Assembly (NCBI RefSeq): GCF_002240415.1
Contig: NZ_CP020028.1
Location: 4,427,501 to 4,491,500 of the forward strand
Source of the DNA: Paenibacillus kribbensis
Lineage (GTDB): Bacteria; Bacillota; Bacilli; Paenibacillales; Paenibacillaceae
Length of the DNA: 64,000 nt
Direction of reading: 5' to 3'
The position numbers were made by a program, and so were the translations under genes. How positions within the stretch are numbered: position 1 is the first letter of the stretch; every line of letters begins with the position of its first letter. The notes under the pieces are model-generated. The model saw only the letters and a list, made by a program, of their open reading frames with translations, ran no database searches and had not been told where the DNA came from. Shown here in pieces: positions 8,092 through 17,454 of the stretch.

Positions 8092-9615
8092 TTAATCGCG
8101 TTTCAGTACATATTCCCCATTACTGCTGCGAGTTACAGTAGCACCAAGCGCCTCGGCAACTGTTTTGAAAGGAACATACAGCGTTCCATATTGATCCGTA
8201 TATGGAGCTTGTGGAAGCTTCAACGTGCTTCCTTCCAGTGTAGCTTGTTTGGAGCCGCTTTTCAGTTTGAGTGTCTTGCCTGTCATATCATCCACTACTG
8301 TAATTTGCTTGGCAGCTGCATCCCATTTTAATTCGGAGTTCAGTTCATATGCCAATTCACGCAGCGGAATGAAGGCTGTACCTCCACGATTCTCCAAAAC
8401 GTAGTAATCGTCTTTCGGATCGAAGGTGGTTTCTACCTTTGTAATTTTCAGATCATTTTTTAAAATATTGTAGATCGGAGAATTCTCATCAAAATTGCGG
8501 AGTGTCGCTCCCGGCGTTAATTCAGCTTGTTTATTCAAGTCAATAACGCCTTTCGAAATATCTACTTTGTCAGCCGTTACACTGCCATTGATATTCCAAG
8601 CTTGAGTTTCAGTCAGAATCGAGAAGGACTTCACTGGAAGACCTTCCACATCTGGCAAAGCAACTGTCAGGTCTGCCGATGATTTGCGGGCATTTCCTTT
8701 TTCATCAAAATACAGGTCGGTTTTCAGCACCGTATTCGCACTCAGTACTGTTTTAATTTCAGGGGACTGTGCGTACAAAGTACTAACTCCTGTATCATAC
8801 TGCGCAACAGCCAGATCCAGATACTTTTTAACCTCGGTATAAGCCTCATTAACCAGCTTTTCCTTGTTGGCATTCAGTTCAGTTGTTACTTTATCACTAC
8901 CTTCAATAGCCATGCCGGAAGCGATATTTTTGGTCACATCAATGGCTTGCCCGATCAGTTCTTTCAAACCTGCCTCGTCCTTGGCCAGATTAGTCAGGAA
9001 CGGTTTCACAAGCGCTACCAGCTCATCGCCACGAAGTTCAGCATGCAGATGGGTCAGTTTCACTTTGTCCTTTTCACCATATACTTCCTCGGTTACAGAC
9101 GTTGCAGAAATGGTTGAAGGGTTAGGAGCATGCTTGAGCACAAGTGCCATAGCTGTTTTGGTCAGGTCTTTTACATCCTTGGAGTATACGTATGGATCAA
9201 ATCCGGCAGGCAGGCCGCCTAAACTCTCATACGAGTTCAAAGATATGTAATAAGGTTTTTTGGCGCCTTCCAGTTGAATAGCCATACCTTGGCGATCCAA
9301 AGCAAGCTCAAACGGCAAATTATACTTATCGATGTGCAATGTACCCTTGGCGGAAGCGATCTCCTCCGATTGCACCTTGGCTTCATCCACCGTTACCGAA
9401 ATGGAATTAAGAAGATCTATGATTTCCTGATCACCTTGCGAGATTCCTTCTCTTGGAGTCAATTTAAGAGATATCTTCTCCGTTGACTGCTGGGATTTCA
9501 CATCAAGTGTTCCCAAAAGATTTTTACTTACATCAAATCCTCCTACTGCCTGACACCCTGTCAAAGCTACCATTAACAGAATAAGAGGGACAGCAATCCA
9601 TTTTTTTATATTCAT
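8092..9615 (-). CDS. Lipoprotein with copper amine oxidase N-terminal-like domain
   Basis: A 507-residue exported lipoprotein. Residues 1-20 form a lipoprotein signal (WIAVPLILLMVALTGCQ) with the acylated Cys in LTGC. The long middle part is beta-rich and unassigned. The last ~120 residues (YYVLENRGGTAFIPLRELAYELN through YVPFKTVAEALGATV) are a Cu_amine_oxidN1 repeat domain, which in Paenibacillus is usually a cell-envelope module rather than an oxidase; no catalytic amine oxidase domain is present. Start ATG 9615 follows GAAAGGGGA. The role at the envelope is unknown. Confidence 0.85.
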   Translation of the reverse strand: MNIKKWIAVPLILLMVALTGCQAVGGFDVSKNLLGTLDVKSQQSTEKISLKLTPREGISQGDQEIIDLLNSISVTVDEAKVQSEEIASAKGTLHIDKYNLPFELALDRQGMAIQLEGAKKPYYISLNSYESLGGLPAGFDPYVYSKDVKDLTKTAMALVLKHAPNPSTISATSVTEEVYGEKDKVKLTHLHAELRGDELVALVKPFLTNLAKDEAGLKELIGQAIDVTKNIASGMAIEGSDKVTTELNANKEKLVNEAYTEVKKYLDLAVAQYDTGVSTLYAQSPEIKTVLSANTVLKTDLYFDEKGNARKSSADLTVALPDVEGLPVKSFSILTETQAWNINGSVTADKVDISKGVIDLNKQAELTPGATLRNFDENSPIYNILKNDLKITKVETTFDPKDDYYVLENRGGTAFIPLRELAYELNSELKWDAAAKQITVVDDMTGKTLKLKSGSKQATLEGSTLKLPQAPYTDQYGTLYVPFKTVAEALGATVTRSSNGEYVLKRD

Positions 9616-9716
9616 ATTAATCCCCTTTCAAGATATTACCTTACTTTCTTCTATTATCTCAGTGTTAACACGCATTGTAAACAATCAGATTGGAAAATAG
9701 AACTAGTCATTTAGAA

Positions 9717-11381
9717 TCAATTTTCAGCCTGCAGCATCCGGTGAGCCAGTAGTGCCATCTCCAAACAACGACGTTTGTCTGGGTCTGCAAGACTTCCCTC
9801 GACGATTTCATTAATTTTGTCCAGCCGATTATAAAGAGTTTGCCTGTGAATGTATAGCATCCCGGCAGTATCGCGCTTGGAGCCATGACATTGAAAGTAG
9901 GCATCCAGCGTGTCCAGCAGCTGCATATGATGCTCACGATCATGAGCAATCAGTCCGCCCAAATGGTCCTGTACAAACTCTTGTAAAAAAGGAATGCTGG
10001 GTGCCGCCTTCAATAGCTGATAGATTCCGATGCTGTCGTAAAACAGCCGATCCTGCATGGCCGGGACGCTTCGCGCTACTTCAATGACCTGATAAGCCTC
10101 TTCAAAACTGCGATCCGTCTCTGTCATACGGTGCCTAACTTTACCAAAGCCTGCATGAATGCGCACCTTGTCAAGCTGTCCTGCGGCATAATTTTGAATA
10201 TATTGTACGGTATGGGCAAGCACTTTTCTCATTTGCGCTGCAGAACGCAGCGTTAATTCCTCCTTGGCACAAAGGATGTAGCATTGGCTGCCCTTCATCA
10301 TCAACAGATTGTGCAATGTCTCTTTTTTCAACAAAGAACGAAGCAGCACCAGCACATCCTGATTGATGGATTCCTTGCGCACCTGACTGGCGTCCTTATC
10401 CTCATGCTCCACCTCGATAACCCCTGCCCAAAATAAATACTGTCCCTTTGACAACAATCGCAGCCCCATCCGGGTCTGGGCCTGTTCTTCGCTGGGAAGC
10501 TGTCTGTTCAATACATCCTGAATCAGTTCATTCTGGTTGCGTAATAAACGGTCTTCAAGAAACTGTGTCCTCAGCACCAGTGTAGCGGCTGCCTTGGCTG
10601 TGTAATCGAGCAGCAGCGACATTTCTTCCGTCGGGGTTTCACCGTGCAGCACCAAACCTACAGCGGAAAACACCTGACCAAAGCATACAACGGGCTGAAA
10701 CAAGACGGCAGTGGAGTCATTCAGCTGAAACAGCAGGTGCCCCTCGCGATCAGCAGTCATGCTGGATGCCACTTCATTGGCGTAAAAATCTGCAATATGG
10801 TCCGCCGATTCCGGCTGGACGGAAGGTACGAACCGATTGGTGTCTATGGAGGACATGTAGATGATCTGCCGGGCGGTATAATCATGGAGCACTCGCAAGA
10901 GAGCGTTCATATCAGTGCTGCGCAGCGTTTCCTGCTGAAGCTGACGTGAAAAGCGCTCCAGATCTTTTAGCAGTTCATGATGGCGGTTAATAAGAAGGGA
11001 ATGAATATCTTGCGTAATTTCCACAAAACGCACGGGCTGCTCAAATACGATGACCGGAAAATGATGTTGTTCCGCCAGCTCCAGAATTTCCAGCGGGATT
11101 TCATGAATGCTTGTGCCCAGCTCCACACACAATCCCGCCGCTTCCGAGCGGATCAGCTGCTCCATATACTCGGCGCGCTCCTCCCCTTTCCGGGTCAGCC
11201 ACAGGCCAGTCGTCAAAATCAGGTCATGGCGACTCACAAACGGAGAAACATTTGTAATTTCCAACACATGTACCCAACCAACCCGGCGGTTCGTGCCCTG
11301 CTCCCCCGCCGCCAACTTGGCCCGCCGGAAAACAGGACGTTCCAGCACATCCGCAATGGTAAATGTTTTTTTACCGTTCAT
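9717..11381 (-). CDS. adeR: PucR-family activator, probable AdeR regulating ald
   Basis: A 554-residue regulator with the PucR layout: an N-terminal purine-catabolism-like sensor domain (residues 1-130, with RRVGWVHVLEITNVSPFVS and LILTTGLWL), a central GGDEF-like or CdaR region, and a C-terminal HTH_30 (GSKRDTAGMLYIHRQTLYNR). It is divergent from alanine dehydrogenase, as B. subtilis adeR (yukF) neighbours ald, where AdeR activates ald. The gene name rests on this synteny and the domain order. The ATG at 11381, seven bases after AAGGAGA, is preferred over the one two codons earlier. Confidence 0.82.
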   Translation of the reverse strand: MNGKKTFTIADVLERPVFRRAKLAAGEQGTNRRVGWVHVLEITNVSPFVSRHDLILTTGLWLTRKGEERAEYMEQLIRSEAAGLCVELGTSIHEIPLEILELAEQHHFPVIVFEQPVRFVEITQDIHSLLINRHHELLKDLERFSRQLQQETLRSTDMNALLRVLHDYTARQIIYMSSIDTNRFVPSVQPESADHIADFYANEVASSMTADREGHLLFQLNDSTAVLFQPVVCFGQVFSAVGLVLHGETPTEEMSLLLDYTAKAAATLVLRTQFLEDRLLRNQNELIQDVLNRQLPSEEQAQTRMGLRLLSKGQYLFWAGVIEVEHEDKDASQVRKESINQDVLVLLRSLLKKETLHNLLMMKGSQCYILCAKEELTLRSAAQMRKVLAHTVQYIQNYAAGQLDKVRIHAGFGKVRHRMTETDRSFEEAYQVIEVARSVPAMQDRLFYDSIGIYQLLKAAPSIPFLQEFVQDHLGGLIAHDREHHMQLLDTLDAYFQCHGSKRDTAGMLYIHRQTLYNRLDKINEIVEGSLADPDKRRCLEMALLAHRMLQAEN

Positions 11382-11728
11382 CGGCATTCTCCTTATATAT
11401 ATGTCTTTATGTCATATTATATGACACATATTCATCAAAAAGTCGAGCCCCCAAGTCAGATAATCCGACAAAATGTATGATGTCAAGGAGTTCCCTCCCC
11501 TGTAAACTGTACCTAATCTAACATGAATTGCATTTATCGGCTTGAGTCCAACTAACTAATTGGCAGCCTGCACAAAAATGATAATGCAATTTGGGCAATA
11601 ATAAATACCAGCAAGAATAGGAAGCATAAGCCCACCAGCAACAGTAACACAGTAGCGCAGCAGCACAACTGCCCTAACAAGCAATGATTGCCGTTGGGTA
11701 AACATTATTTTAAGGAGAGGTGAATGAA
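11382..11728. other. adeR-ald divergent regulatory region
   Basis: This 347-base intergenic region has no gene. It carries a separated inverted repeat (11526-11534 and 11583-11591) and an AT-rich stretch upstream of ald. No clear sigma-A promoter with both boxes was seen, as expected for an activator-dependent promoter. Confidence 0.6.
11526..11591. promoter_or_regulatory. Candidate AdeR operator: split inverted repeat
   Basis: AATTGCATT at 11526-11534 and its exact complement AATGCAATT at 11583-11591 extend by TAT/ATA inward. The half-site centres are about 57 bases apart, close to whole helical turns. Binding by the neighbouring PucR-type regulator is inference. Confidence 0.4.
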
Positions 11729-12859
11729 ATGAAAATCGGGGTTCCGAAAGAGATTAAAAACAATGAAAACCGTGTCGCGTTGACACCTGCAGGTGCAGCT
11801 CAAATGATTCGACACGGACATCACGTGTTTGTGGAAAGCCATGCAGGGGCTGAAAGTGGCTTTAGCGATGGGGATTATGCCACTGCGGGTGCAACCATTG
11901 TACAGAAGGCTGCCGATGTGTGGTCCCAGGCCGATCTGATTATAAAGGTGAAGGAGCCCTTAGCCTCGGAATACGGATATTTTCGACAAGGATTGATTTT
12001 GTTCACCTATCTGCATCTAGCCGCTGAGCCAGCACTGGCCAAGGCTTTAACGGACAACGGTGTAGCTGCCATCTCCTATGAAACGCTAGACGTCGAAGGA
12101 AGCCTTCCGCTGCTCACTCCGATGAGCGAGGTTGCAGGTCGAATGGCTGTACAAATCGGAGCACAGCTGCTGGAAAAGCCAAAGGGCGGCAAAGGCATCC
12201 TGCTGGCAGGCGTACCGGGGGTCAAGCGTGGCAAAGTAACCATTATTGGTGGAGGGATCGTCGGCACGAACGCCGCCAAGGTCGCCATCGGTCTCGGCGC
12301 AGATGTGACCCTGATCGATCTGAGTCTGCAAAGGCTGCGCCAGCTGGATGATATTTTTGGCAACCAGCTCCATACGCTGGTGTCCACCCCCTCCAACATT
12401 GCTGAGGCCGTGGCGCAAAGCGATTTGCTGATCGGGGCTGTTCTGATCACCGGTGCCAAGGCCCCGCGGCTTGTAACGGAGGCCATGGTGCAGACCATGC
12501 AGCCCGGCTCTGTGATCGTGGATGTTGCTATCGACCAAGGTGGTATTGTCGAGACGATTGACCACATCACGACACACGATCAGCCAACCTATGTGAAGCA
12601 TGGCGTCATTCACTATGCGGTAGCAAACATGCCGGGCGCAGTACCGCAAACCTCGACGCTTGCTCTGACGAACGCCACCCTCCCCTATGCTCTCCAGCTC
12701 GCGGATCTGGGTGTGCAGGAGGCGCTTCGCAAAAGCAAGCCGCTGCTTAGCGGCACAAATGTCCTGAACGGACATATCACCTACGAAGCAGTCGCCCGCG
12801 ACCTGGGTTACCCTTACGTTCCGGTGGAACAGGCATGGCAGGCGAAGGCTTTGCAATAA
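11729..12859 (+). CDS. ald: Alanine dehydrogenase
   Basis: The 376-residue enzyme interconverts L-alanine and pyruvate plus ammonia with NAD(H), in the cytoplasm. The N-terminus [20 protein letters not shown] is the family signature with the pyruvate-binding Arg and Lys. LIIKVKEPL and [10 protein letters not shown] follow, and the Rossmann glycine motif is [17 protein letters not shown] (around residue 170) with Asp in VTLIDLS. The length is typical. The ATG at 11729 sits eight bases after AAGGAGAGG; a GTG at 11720 overlaps that site and is not favoured. It has its own terminator and is divergent from its likely activator adeR. Alanine catabolism or ammonia assimilation during growth and sporulation is the known role. 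Confidence 0.97.
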   Translation: MKIGVPKEIKNNENRVALTPAGAAQMIRHGHHVFVESHAGAESGFSDGDYATAGATIVQKAADVWSQADLIIKVKEPLASEYGYFRQGLILFTYLHLAAEPALAKALTDNGVAAISYETLDVEGSLPLLTPMSEVAGRMAVQIGAQLLEKPKGGKGILLAGVPGVKRGKVTIIGGGIVGTNAAKVAIGLGADVTLIDLSLQRLRQLDDIFGNQLHTLVSTPSNIAEAVAQSDLLIGAVLITGAKAPRLVTEAMVQTMQPGSVIVDVAIDQGGIVETIDHITTHDQPTYVKHGVIHYAVANMPGAVPQTSTLALTNATLPYALQLADLGVQEALRKSKPLLSGTNVLNGHITYEAVARDLGYPYVPVEQAWQAKALQ

Positions 12860-12873
12860 AATAGCTGCAACTC

Positions 12874-12922
12874 AAAGAACCACACATTCTCTCCTCTAAG
12901 GGTTGAAGACGTGTGGTTCTTT
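12874..12922 (+). terminator. ald terminator
   Basis: AAAGAACCACAC pairs perfectly with GTGTGGTTCTTT and is followed by T residues. It lies 15 bases after the ald stop, between convergent genes. Confidence 0.85.
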
Positions 12923-12965
12923 TTCCGTTCACAGTATCCAATGCATTCGCTGTGTTTTGCTGCTT

Positions 12966-13502
12966 TCAGACGATTTCCGACGAAAGGAACGTCTGCAGCT
13001 GGCGGTAAATATCCGTGATCTCGTCCAGCGACATGCGCACCAATCCGCTGGACGAGGGTGCCACAAATTCATGCATCTCGGGGATGAGCGGTTCAGGCTG
13101 AAATCCCCAATTCACTTTAGATTTTTTACTGTATTCGGTGTATACGCCTTTGCCGACAAAGCAAGCGACCTTCGGGCGATATTCTTTTAGCTTTGCATGC
13201 AGTTCCAGACGTCCTTTGGCGTATTCCTCGCGCGTAATGTCCTCCACGCCCCTGGTAGGGCGGGAAACAATGTTCGTAAAACCGTAGCCAAGCTTCAGCA
13301 GCTCCCGATCTTCCGATGGATCGTACAAGCGGGGCGTCAAGCCTGCTCCCTCCAGGATGCGCCAGAAACGGTTGCGGGGATTCGCATAATGATGCCCTAC
13401 CTCGCCTGATTTCAAGCTGGGATTAAAACCAATGAATACGACGGATAATCCATAATCCAAATGATCATCTACTTCATGCAACTCTGTCTCCTGCTCTGCC
13501 AT
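12966..13502 (-). CDS. mug: Mismatch-specific (G/U, G/T) DNA glycosylase, Mug type
   Basis: A 178-residue member of the uracil-DNA glycosylase superfamily, Mug/TDG branch. The active-site motif VVFIGFNPSLKSGEVGHHYANPRNRFW matches Mug (GINPG/NPSL with the catalytic-site Asn). A later VAPSSSGLVR corresponds to the intercalation loop. It removes uracil or thymine mispaired with guanine in base-excision repair. The ATG at 13502 gives the family N-terminus; an alternative TTG at 13520 would overlap the preceding stop. It is tightly linked to the upstream aldo/keto reductase gene. Confidence 0.88.
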   Translation of the reverse strand: MAEQETELHEVDDHLDYGLSVVFIGFNPSLKSGEVGHHYANPRNRFWRILEGAGLTPRLYDPSEDRELLKLGYGFTNIVSRPTRGVEDITREEYAKGRLELHAKLKEYRPKVACFVGKGVYTEYSKKSKVNWGFQPEPLIPEMHEFVAPSSSGLVRMSLDEITDIYRQLQTFLSSEIV

Positions 13503-13516
13503 GGGCCTCCCCTTCC

Positions 13517-14392
13517 TCAAACGATATCCAGTGGCTGCTTCCGCGTGGGTGGAGGAAAAGCTTCGTCTATTCGTTGAAGCTGCTCAGGGGTAAGCCGGAT
13601 ATGGGCTGCCGCTGCATTTTCCCGTACGTGCGATTCTTGTACCGCCTTCGGGATTGCCCAGACATCGCCATCCCGTATAACCCACGCGAGCGCAATTTGG
13701 GTTGGAGTTACCCCGTGGCTGGCTGCGATATCCACCATAACGGGATGCTCCAGCAGCCCCCGTCGCAGGCGTCCACCCTGTGCAATCGGGCAATAGGCCA
13801 TCACAGGCACCCCGTGCGTGCGGCTCCAAGGGAGCAGGTCGTATTCGATGCCTCGCGAAGCTGCATGATACAGTACCTGGTTTACTGCGCAGGCATCGCC
13901 TCCGCTCAGGCTCCACAGCTCCTCCATGTCGGACTTGTCCAGATTGGACACTCCCCAGTTACGGATTTTACCCTGCTCACGCAGCTTTTCCATGCCTTGA
14001 ATCGTCTCTTCCAACGGGATATTCCCACGCCAATGCAGCAGATACATATCCATGTACTCCGTTCCCACTCGGGTTAGGCTCGCTTCACAGGCATCAGCCA
14101 GCCCTTGACGGTCTGCATGATGCGGATAAGCCTTGCTAACGAGATATACATCATCCCGACGGCCGCGAATGGCCTCCCCGACGATCTCTTCCGCTCCCCC
14201 CTCCGCGTACATTTCAGCCGTGTCAATCAGCGTCATGCCCAGCTCCAAACCAAGTTGAAGCGCACGCACCTCCTCCTGCCGGAGCGAAGCTTTTTCGCCC
14301 ATATGCCATGTACCTTGCCCAATGAGCGGCACTTTACGCCCGCCAGTCCATGTGATCGTATTTATCTTTTGCTGGCTCTTTTGTTGGCTCAT
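13517..14392 (-). CDS. Aldo/keto reductase
   Basis: The 291-residue NADPH-dependent oxidoreductase has the AKR (beta/alpha)8 signatures: GMTLIDTAEMYAEGGAEEIVGEAI (Asp and Tyr of the catalytic tetrad), VYLVSKAYPHHADRQ (Lys), MYLLHWRG (His) and the C-terminal IPKAVQESHVRENAAA (cofactor phosphate site). Substrates are probably aldehydes or ketones; none can be specified. The start ATG at 14392 follows GGAAGGGAACG. It is transcribed with the DNA glycosylase gene, which begins at its stop codon. Confidence 0.93.
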   Translation of the reverse strand: MSQQKSQQKINTITWTGGRKVPLIGQGTWHMGEKASLRQEEVRALQLGLELGMTLIDTAEMYAEGGAEEIVGEAIRGRRDDVYLVSKAYPHHADRQGLADACEASLTRVGTEYMDMYLLHWRGNIPLEETIQGMEKLREQGKIRNWGVSNLDKSDMEELWSLSGGDACAVNQVLYHAASRGIEYDLLPWSRTHGVPVMAYCPIAQGGRLRRGLLEHPVMVDIAASHGVTPTQIALAWVIRDGDVWAIPKAVQESHVRENAAAAHIRLTPEQLQRIDEAFPPPTRKQPLDIV

Positions 14393-14418
14393 GTGCGTTC
14401 CCTTCCTTCTATACCGAT

Positions 14419-15708
14419 TCAGTGGCCAGATGCCGCTGGCTTGTCAAAAACATGGCTCTGAGTCCAATGCTGCCCACCATCTGAGGTCGTATACATCACA
14501 GGTGCCTGCTCCGAATCCGAGAAAATAGCCCAGCCTTCCTTGGCGTTCGCCATCCCGATTTGCTGGCTGCCGTAGCCGCCAAAGCTTTGCTTGCCATTGT
14601 TCCACGTCTTGCCGCCGTCATTCGTCCAGCCAATCGTATTGGGCTTGTCGCACGGTGCGCAGTAGCCGCCCATCAATGCCGTATGGCTGTTGACCGCATA
14701 GAGCATCCCCGGCGCCACCCCTTCATTTTTGGGAACCTGATTGTCCTGCTGGCTAATACCGGGTGCGGGACCGCCGCCAGCGGTGGCATTGGCCAGTACA
14801 GCGCGCCAGCTTTGACCGCTATCGGCCGTATGCCAAAGCGAATACGAAGTCTGATTCATGCCTGTGCCTCCAATCAGCTCGATCCATGCGTTGCCCCGTT
14901 CCACCGAACGGATAATGGCCCCGTTCAGAGGCTCCTCGGTTGTCCGTGACATGACGGCAGTCCACTTTTGCCCTCCGTTAACGGTGTGTAAAATCTGAAA
15001 TGAGCGGTCTGTGTTCTGCGTTACCACCCAGCCGTTTTGCCGATCATGAAAATAGGGCTGTCCCACCGTATGATCAGGCACAGGAAGCGCAGACCAGCTT
15101 TGTCCGCCATCCTTCGTATATTGGCTGCCGCTGAATCCTTCTTTGGATGATACAAAGTGTAAAAAGCCTGCTGTTCCTTGCTTAGGCACTGTCCCTACAG
15201 TCTCCCAGCGTTTGCCGCCATCGCGCGTTGCCAGCAACGACCCGCTATCGGCCATAACAGCCCAAGCCTGCTGCCCATTCAAGGCAAAAATCTGCTGCAC
15301 CGCACCTTGACCCTGATATTGCACATTCCAAACCGATCCGACGGAGCCGGATGGTCCCGCATCTGTCCGGGCAATCCAGCCGTTGCCGCCGATCCAGCCG
15401 GACTTGCCGTCGATCAGACGCAGGGCAGTAATATTGTCCATGCGGACCTTTGCTACATTAGTGTCTGTAGATGCTTGTCCCGTGGCGGATGGTGATGTAG
15501 TATTGCTCCCGTCAGAAGCTGTCTGCTGTTCTGGTGTATGTACAGCCGCTCCCGAACCGTTCGCTTGTGCCGACGTTGAACCTGGCTGCTCATTCTGAGT
15601 CACTTGCCCATCCGTTTTTTTCGGTCCGTTTTGTGCACCGGTTTCACATCCCGCTGTCATTATGACTATGGCGAGCAAAAGCAGCCAGGCCGATGTTTTT
15701 TTCTTCAT
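14419..15708 (-). CDS. Lipoprotein with YCF48/BNR-type beta-propeller repeats
   Basis: A 429-residue exported lipoprotein. The signal MKKKTSAWLLLLAIVIMTAGC ends with the lipobox TAGC. A low-complexity Ser/Thr/Gly linker (residues 25-90) follows. The rest carries repeated sialidase-type Asp-box units: TRDGGKRWETVG, TKDGGQSWSALPV, TVNGGQKWTAVM, TADSGQSWRAVL, TNDGGKTWNNGK and TSDGGQHWTQS, which build a beta-propeller. These folds bind ligands or assemble complexes; no sialidase catalytic residues are evident. It lies 26 bases upstream of the aldo/keto reductase gene on the same strand. Confidence 0.85.
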   Translation of the reverse strand: MKKKTSAWLLLLAIVIMTAGCETGAQNGPKKTDGQVTQNEQPGSTSAQANGSGAAVHTPEQQTASDGSNTTSPSATGQASTDTNVAKVRMDNITALRLIDGKSGWIGGNGWIARTDAGPSGSVGSVWNVQYQGQGAVQQIFALNGQQAWAVMADSGSLLATRDGGKRWETVGTVPKQGTAGFLHFVSSKEGFSGSQYTKDGGQSWSALPVPDHTVGQPYFHDRQNGWVVTQNTDRSFQILHTVNGGQKWTAVMSRTTEEPLNGAIIRSVERGNAWIELIGGTGMNQTSYSLWHTADSGQSWRAVLANATAGGGPAPGISQQDNQVPKNEGVAPGMLYAVNSHTALMGGYCAPCDKPNTIGWTNDGGKTWNNGKQSFGGYGSQQIGMANAKEGWAIFSDSEQAPVMYTTSDGGQHWTQSHVFDKPAASGH

Positions 15709-15761
15709 TTTCGTTCATCCCCTTAAGTTGTTGATATACATGCTGTGCGGGTATCGTGATC

Positions 15762-15795
15762 ACAGCAGGGCATATTCTATGTATTACCCTGCTGT
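15762..15795. repeat. Perfect 9-bp hairpin
   Basis: ACAGCAGGG (15762-15770) and CCCTGCTGT (15787-15795) form a stem with a 16-base loop between two minus-strand genes. There is no T run on either side, so it may be an RNA structure rather than a classical terminator. Confidence 0.45.
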
Positions 15796-15857
15796 CTTCG
15801 TTTCACTCTTGCGGGTGAAAATACGGAATCAACGGTATGCAAATCATCATTGCAGAT

Positions 15858-17312
15858 TTACGAGCTCAGAGCAACAAAGCCCCCTCTTTCAATGGCCCGG
15901 GTTCCGTCTTCGCTTTGCAGCCATTCGAGTAATCGCTGCAGCGAAGGGCGTGGCTTCTCGCCTTCCCGTGTGATCGCGAATAGTTGAGCCGTAAATGGAT
16001 ATTGCCCCGAACGAATATGTTCTTTGTTAGGCTCCACCCCATCAATAGGCAGAAACTTGACCTCTTGTCGATTATGCATCACATTGGCAAAATAATAAAA
16101 TGAATAGCCAAGCGCGTTGTGATCCTTGTTAAAATCTGCGACTGCATTAATCATACCACCCATAATGCCAATTTGGAGTTCTCGAGGCGGTTGAGTCATC
16201 GCATGGCCTGCCATTACTTTCTTTTGCATATATGTCTGGCTACCTGAATTTTCCTCTCGCTGATAAGCAATGATCGGCTGATCCTTTCCCCCTACTTCAT
16301 TCCAATTATGAATAGATCCTTCATATATGCGGCGAACCTGCTCTGAAGAAAGTCCCTTAACCGGATTGTCCTGATGAACGAGAAAAATAAACGCATCCCG
16401 TCCAATGGGGTCGAGCTTCATTTGCACCCCACGGCTTTTCGCCAGACGCAGCTCCTCATCGGAGGGTCCGGCCACCAGAATCAGATCCGCCTTCTTTTCG
16501 ATCAAATTTACATATGCCTGATGTGTCGTATTGAATCTCAGTTCGTGTGCTGCGCGCGCCTTGCTCATTCCAGTCAATTCATGCAGCATATCCTGTGCGA
16601 ACGGAATGGCCGCTGTAGCTCCGTCAACTACCGGAAAATCCGTCTCGGCAATGTATGGATGTTGAGGAAGCCTCAATGCAACCGTCAGTACAATGATGAG
16701 CGCAGCGGACATCGAAACGACAACCCATTGCCATCTATGATCCACCTTTCCGTCCTTGTCGGTCACCGCTGGATAACGATCTACCCCCACACCTATCACC
16801 ATGCCAGCTATCGGCAGCAGTGCAGTCAGCAGAAACCAGATTTCACTATGCTGTGTATAGGGCTCCAATACCTCCAGCACAGGCGCCGCCCAAGCGTGAT
16901 AAAGTGAAAAGAGCTCCCACGAACCTCCCCACACCTCAGCAGGTTGACCGCCAGATCCCTGTAGCCCCACAATCCACAGGCACAGTCCGCACAATAATGA
17001 TAACAGTCCGGTCAGCATCAGTGGAAGCTGATGCATGCTGGAAATACGCGCACTCAAGGCACCGTAAGCCGCAAAAATCAGTCCAACAATCCATGCGTAT
17101 AGCACCAGCATCACAATCACGGCTGTATCTGTTACACCTTCATGTCTCAGCAGAAGCTGCACATTGGATGCCACAACGATACTCCAAATAACATTAAACA
17201 TGACTGAAAACAATCCAAACATAAACGTACCGCCCAGCCATGGCCAAAACCACGCTATCCGCACAGCAGCGCCTTTCTCCGTATCAGCTATAACTCCCTT
17301 TGGATCAGACAT
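15858..17312 (-). CDS. Membrane-tethered PstS-like phosphate-binding domain protein
   Basis: The 484-residue protein has about five membrane spans in residues 15-210 and then a C-terminal extracellular PBP-like domain (~225-484). That domain has PstS hallmarks: VVDGATAAIPFAQ, a Ser/Gly-rich oxyanion site (REENSGSQTYM), and IYEGSIHNWNEVGG, as in phosphate ABC receptors. No pst permease or ATPase is adjacent, so a sensory or chaperone role at the membrane is possible. ATG 17312 lies six bases after AGGGGG; the frame itself opens at 17375. The fusion of a multi-span membrane part to a PstS domain is the unusual feature. Confidence 0.8.
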   Translation of the reverse strand: MSDPKGVIADTEKGAAVRIAWFWPWLGGTFMFGLFSVMFNVIWSIVVASNVQLLLRHEGVTDTAVIVMLVLYAWIVGLIFAAYGALSARISSMHQLPLMLTGLLSLLCGLCLWIVGLQGSGGQPAEVWGGSWELFSLYHAWAAPVLEVLEPYTQHSEIWFLLTALLPIAGMVIGVGVDRYPAVTDKDGKVDHRWQWVVVSMSAALIIVLTVALRLPQHPYIAETDFPVVDGATAAIPFAQDMLHELTGMSKARAAHELRFNTTHQAYVNLIEKKADLILVAGPSDEELRLAKSRGVQMKLDPIGRDAFIFLVHQDNPVKGLSSEQVRRIYEGSIHNWNEVGGKDQPIIAYQREENSGSQTYMQKKVMAGHAMTQPPRELQIGIMGGMINAVADFNKDHNALGYSFYYFANVMHNRQEVKFLPIDGVEPNKEHIRSGQYPFTAQLFAITREGEKPRPSLQRLLEWLQSEDGTRAIERGGFVALSS

Positions 17313-17407
17313 GTACATCCCCCTATACCTAGTATATGAAATGAGACTGTAAGCAATTGCTTCTTCATTGTACAATTATGGTAAAGATTAGTATACGAGG
17401 AGATGGT

Positions 17408-17439
17408 AAAAAGGCCTCCCCTGCAGGAAAGGCCTTTTT
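17408..17439. terminator. Bidirectional hairpin terminator
   Basis: AAAAAGGCC and GGCCTTTTT pair across a short loop and give a T run in both directions. It ends the broken methyltransferase gene on the minus strand. Confidence 0.75.
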
Positions 17440-17454
17440 GGTATCGGATCTTCT

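Noticed and set aside
11560..11573. Sigma-54-like TGGCAGCCTGCA element upstream of ald
   Set aside because: The GG and GC elements are eight rather than ten bases apart, which does not fit a -24/-12 promoter.
12086..12856. 256-codon minus-strand frame opposite ald
   Set aside because: ald is unmistakable on the other strand; this frame has no start signal.
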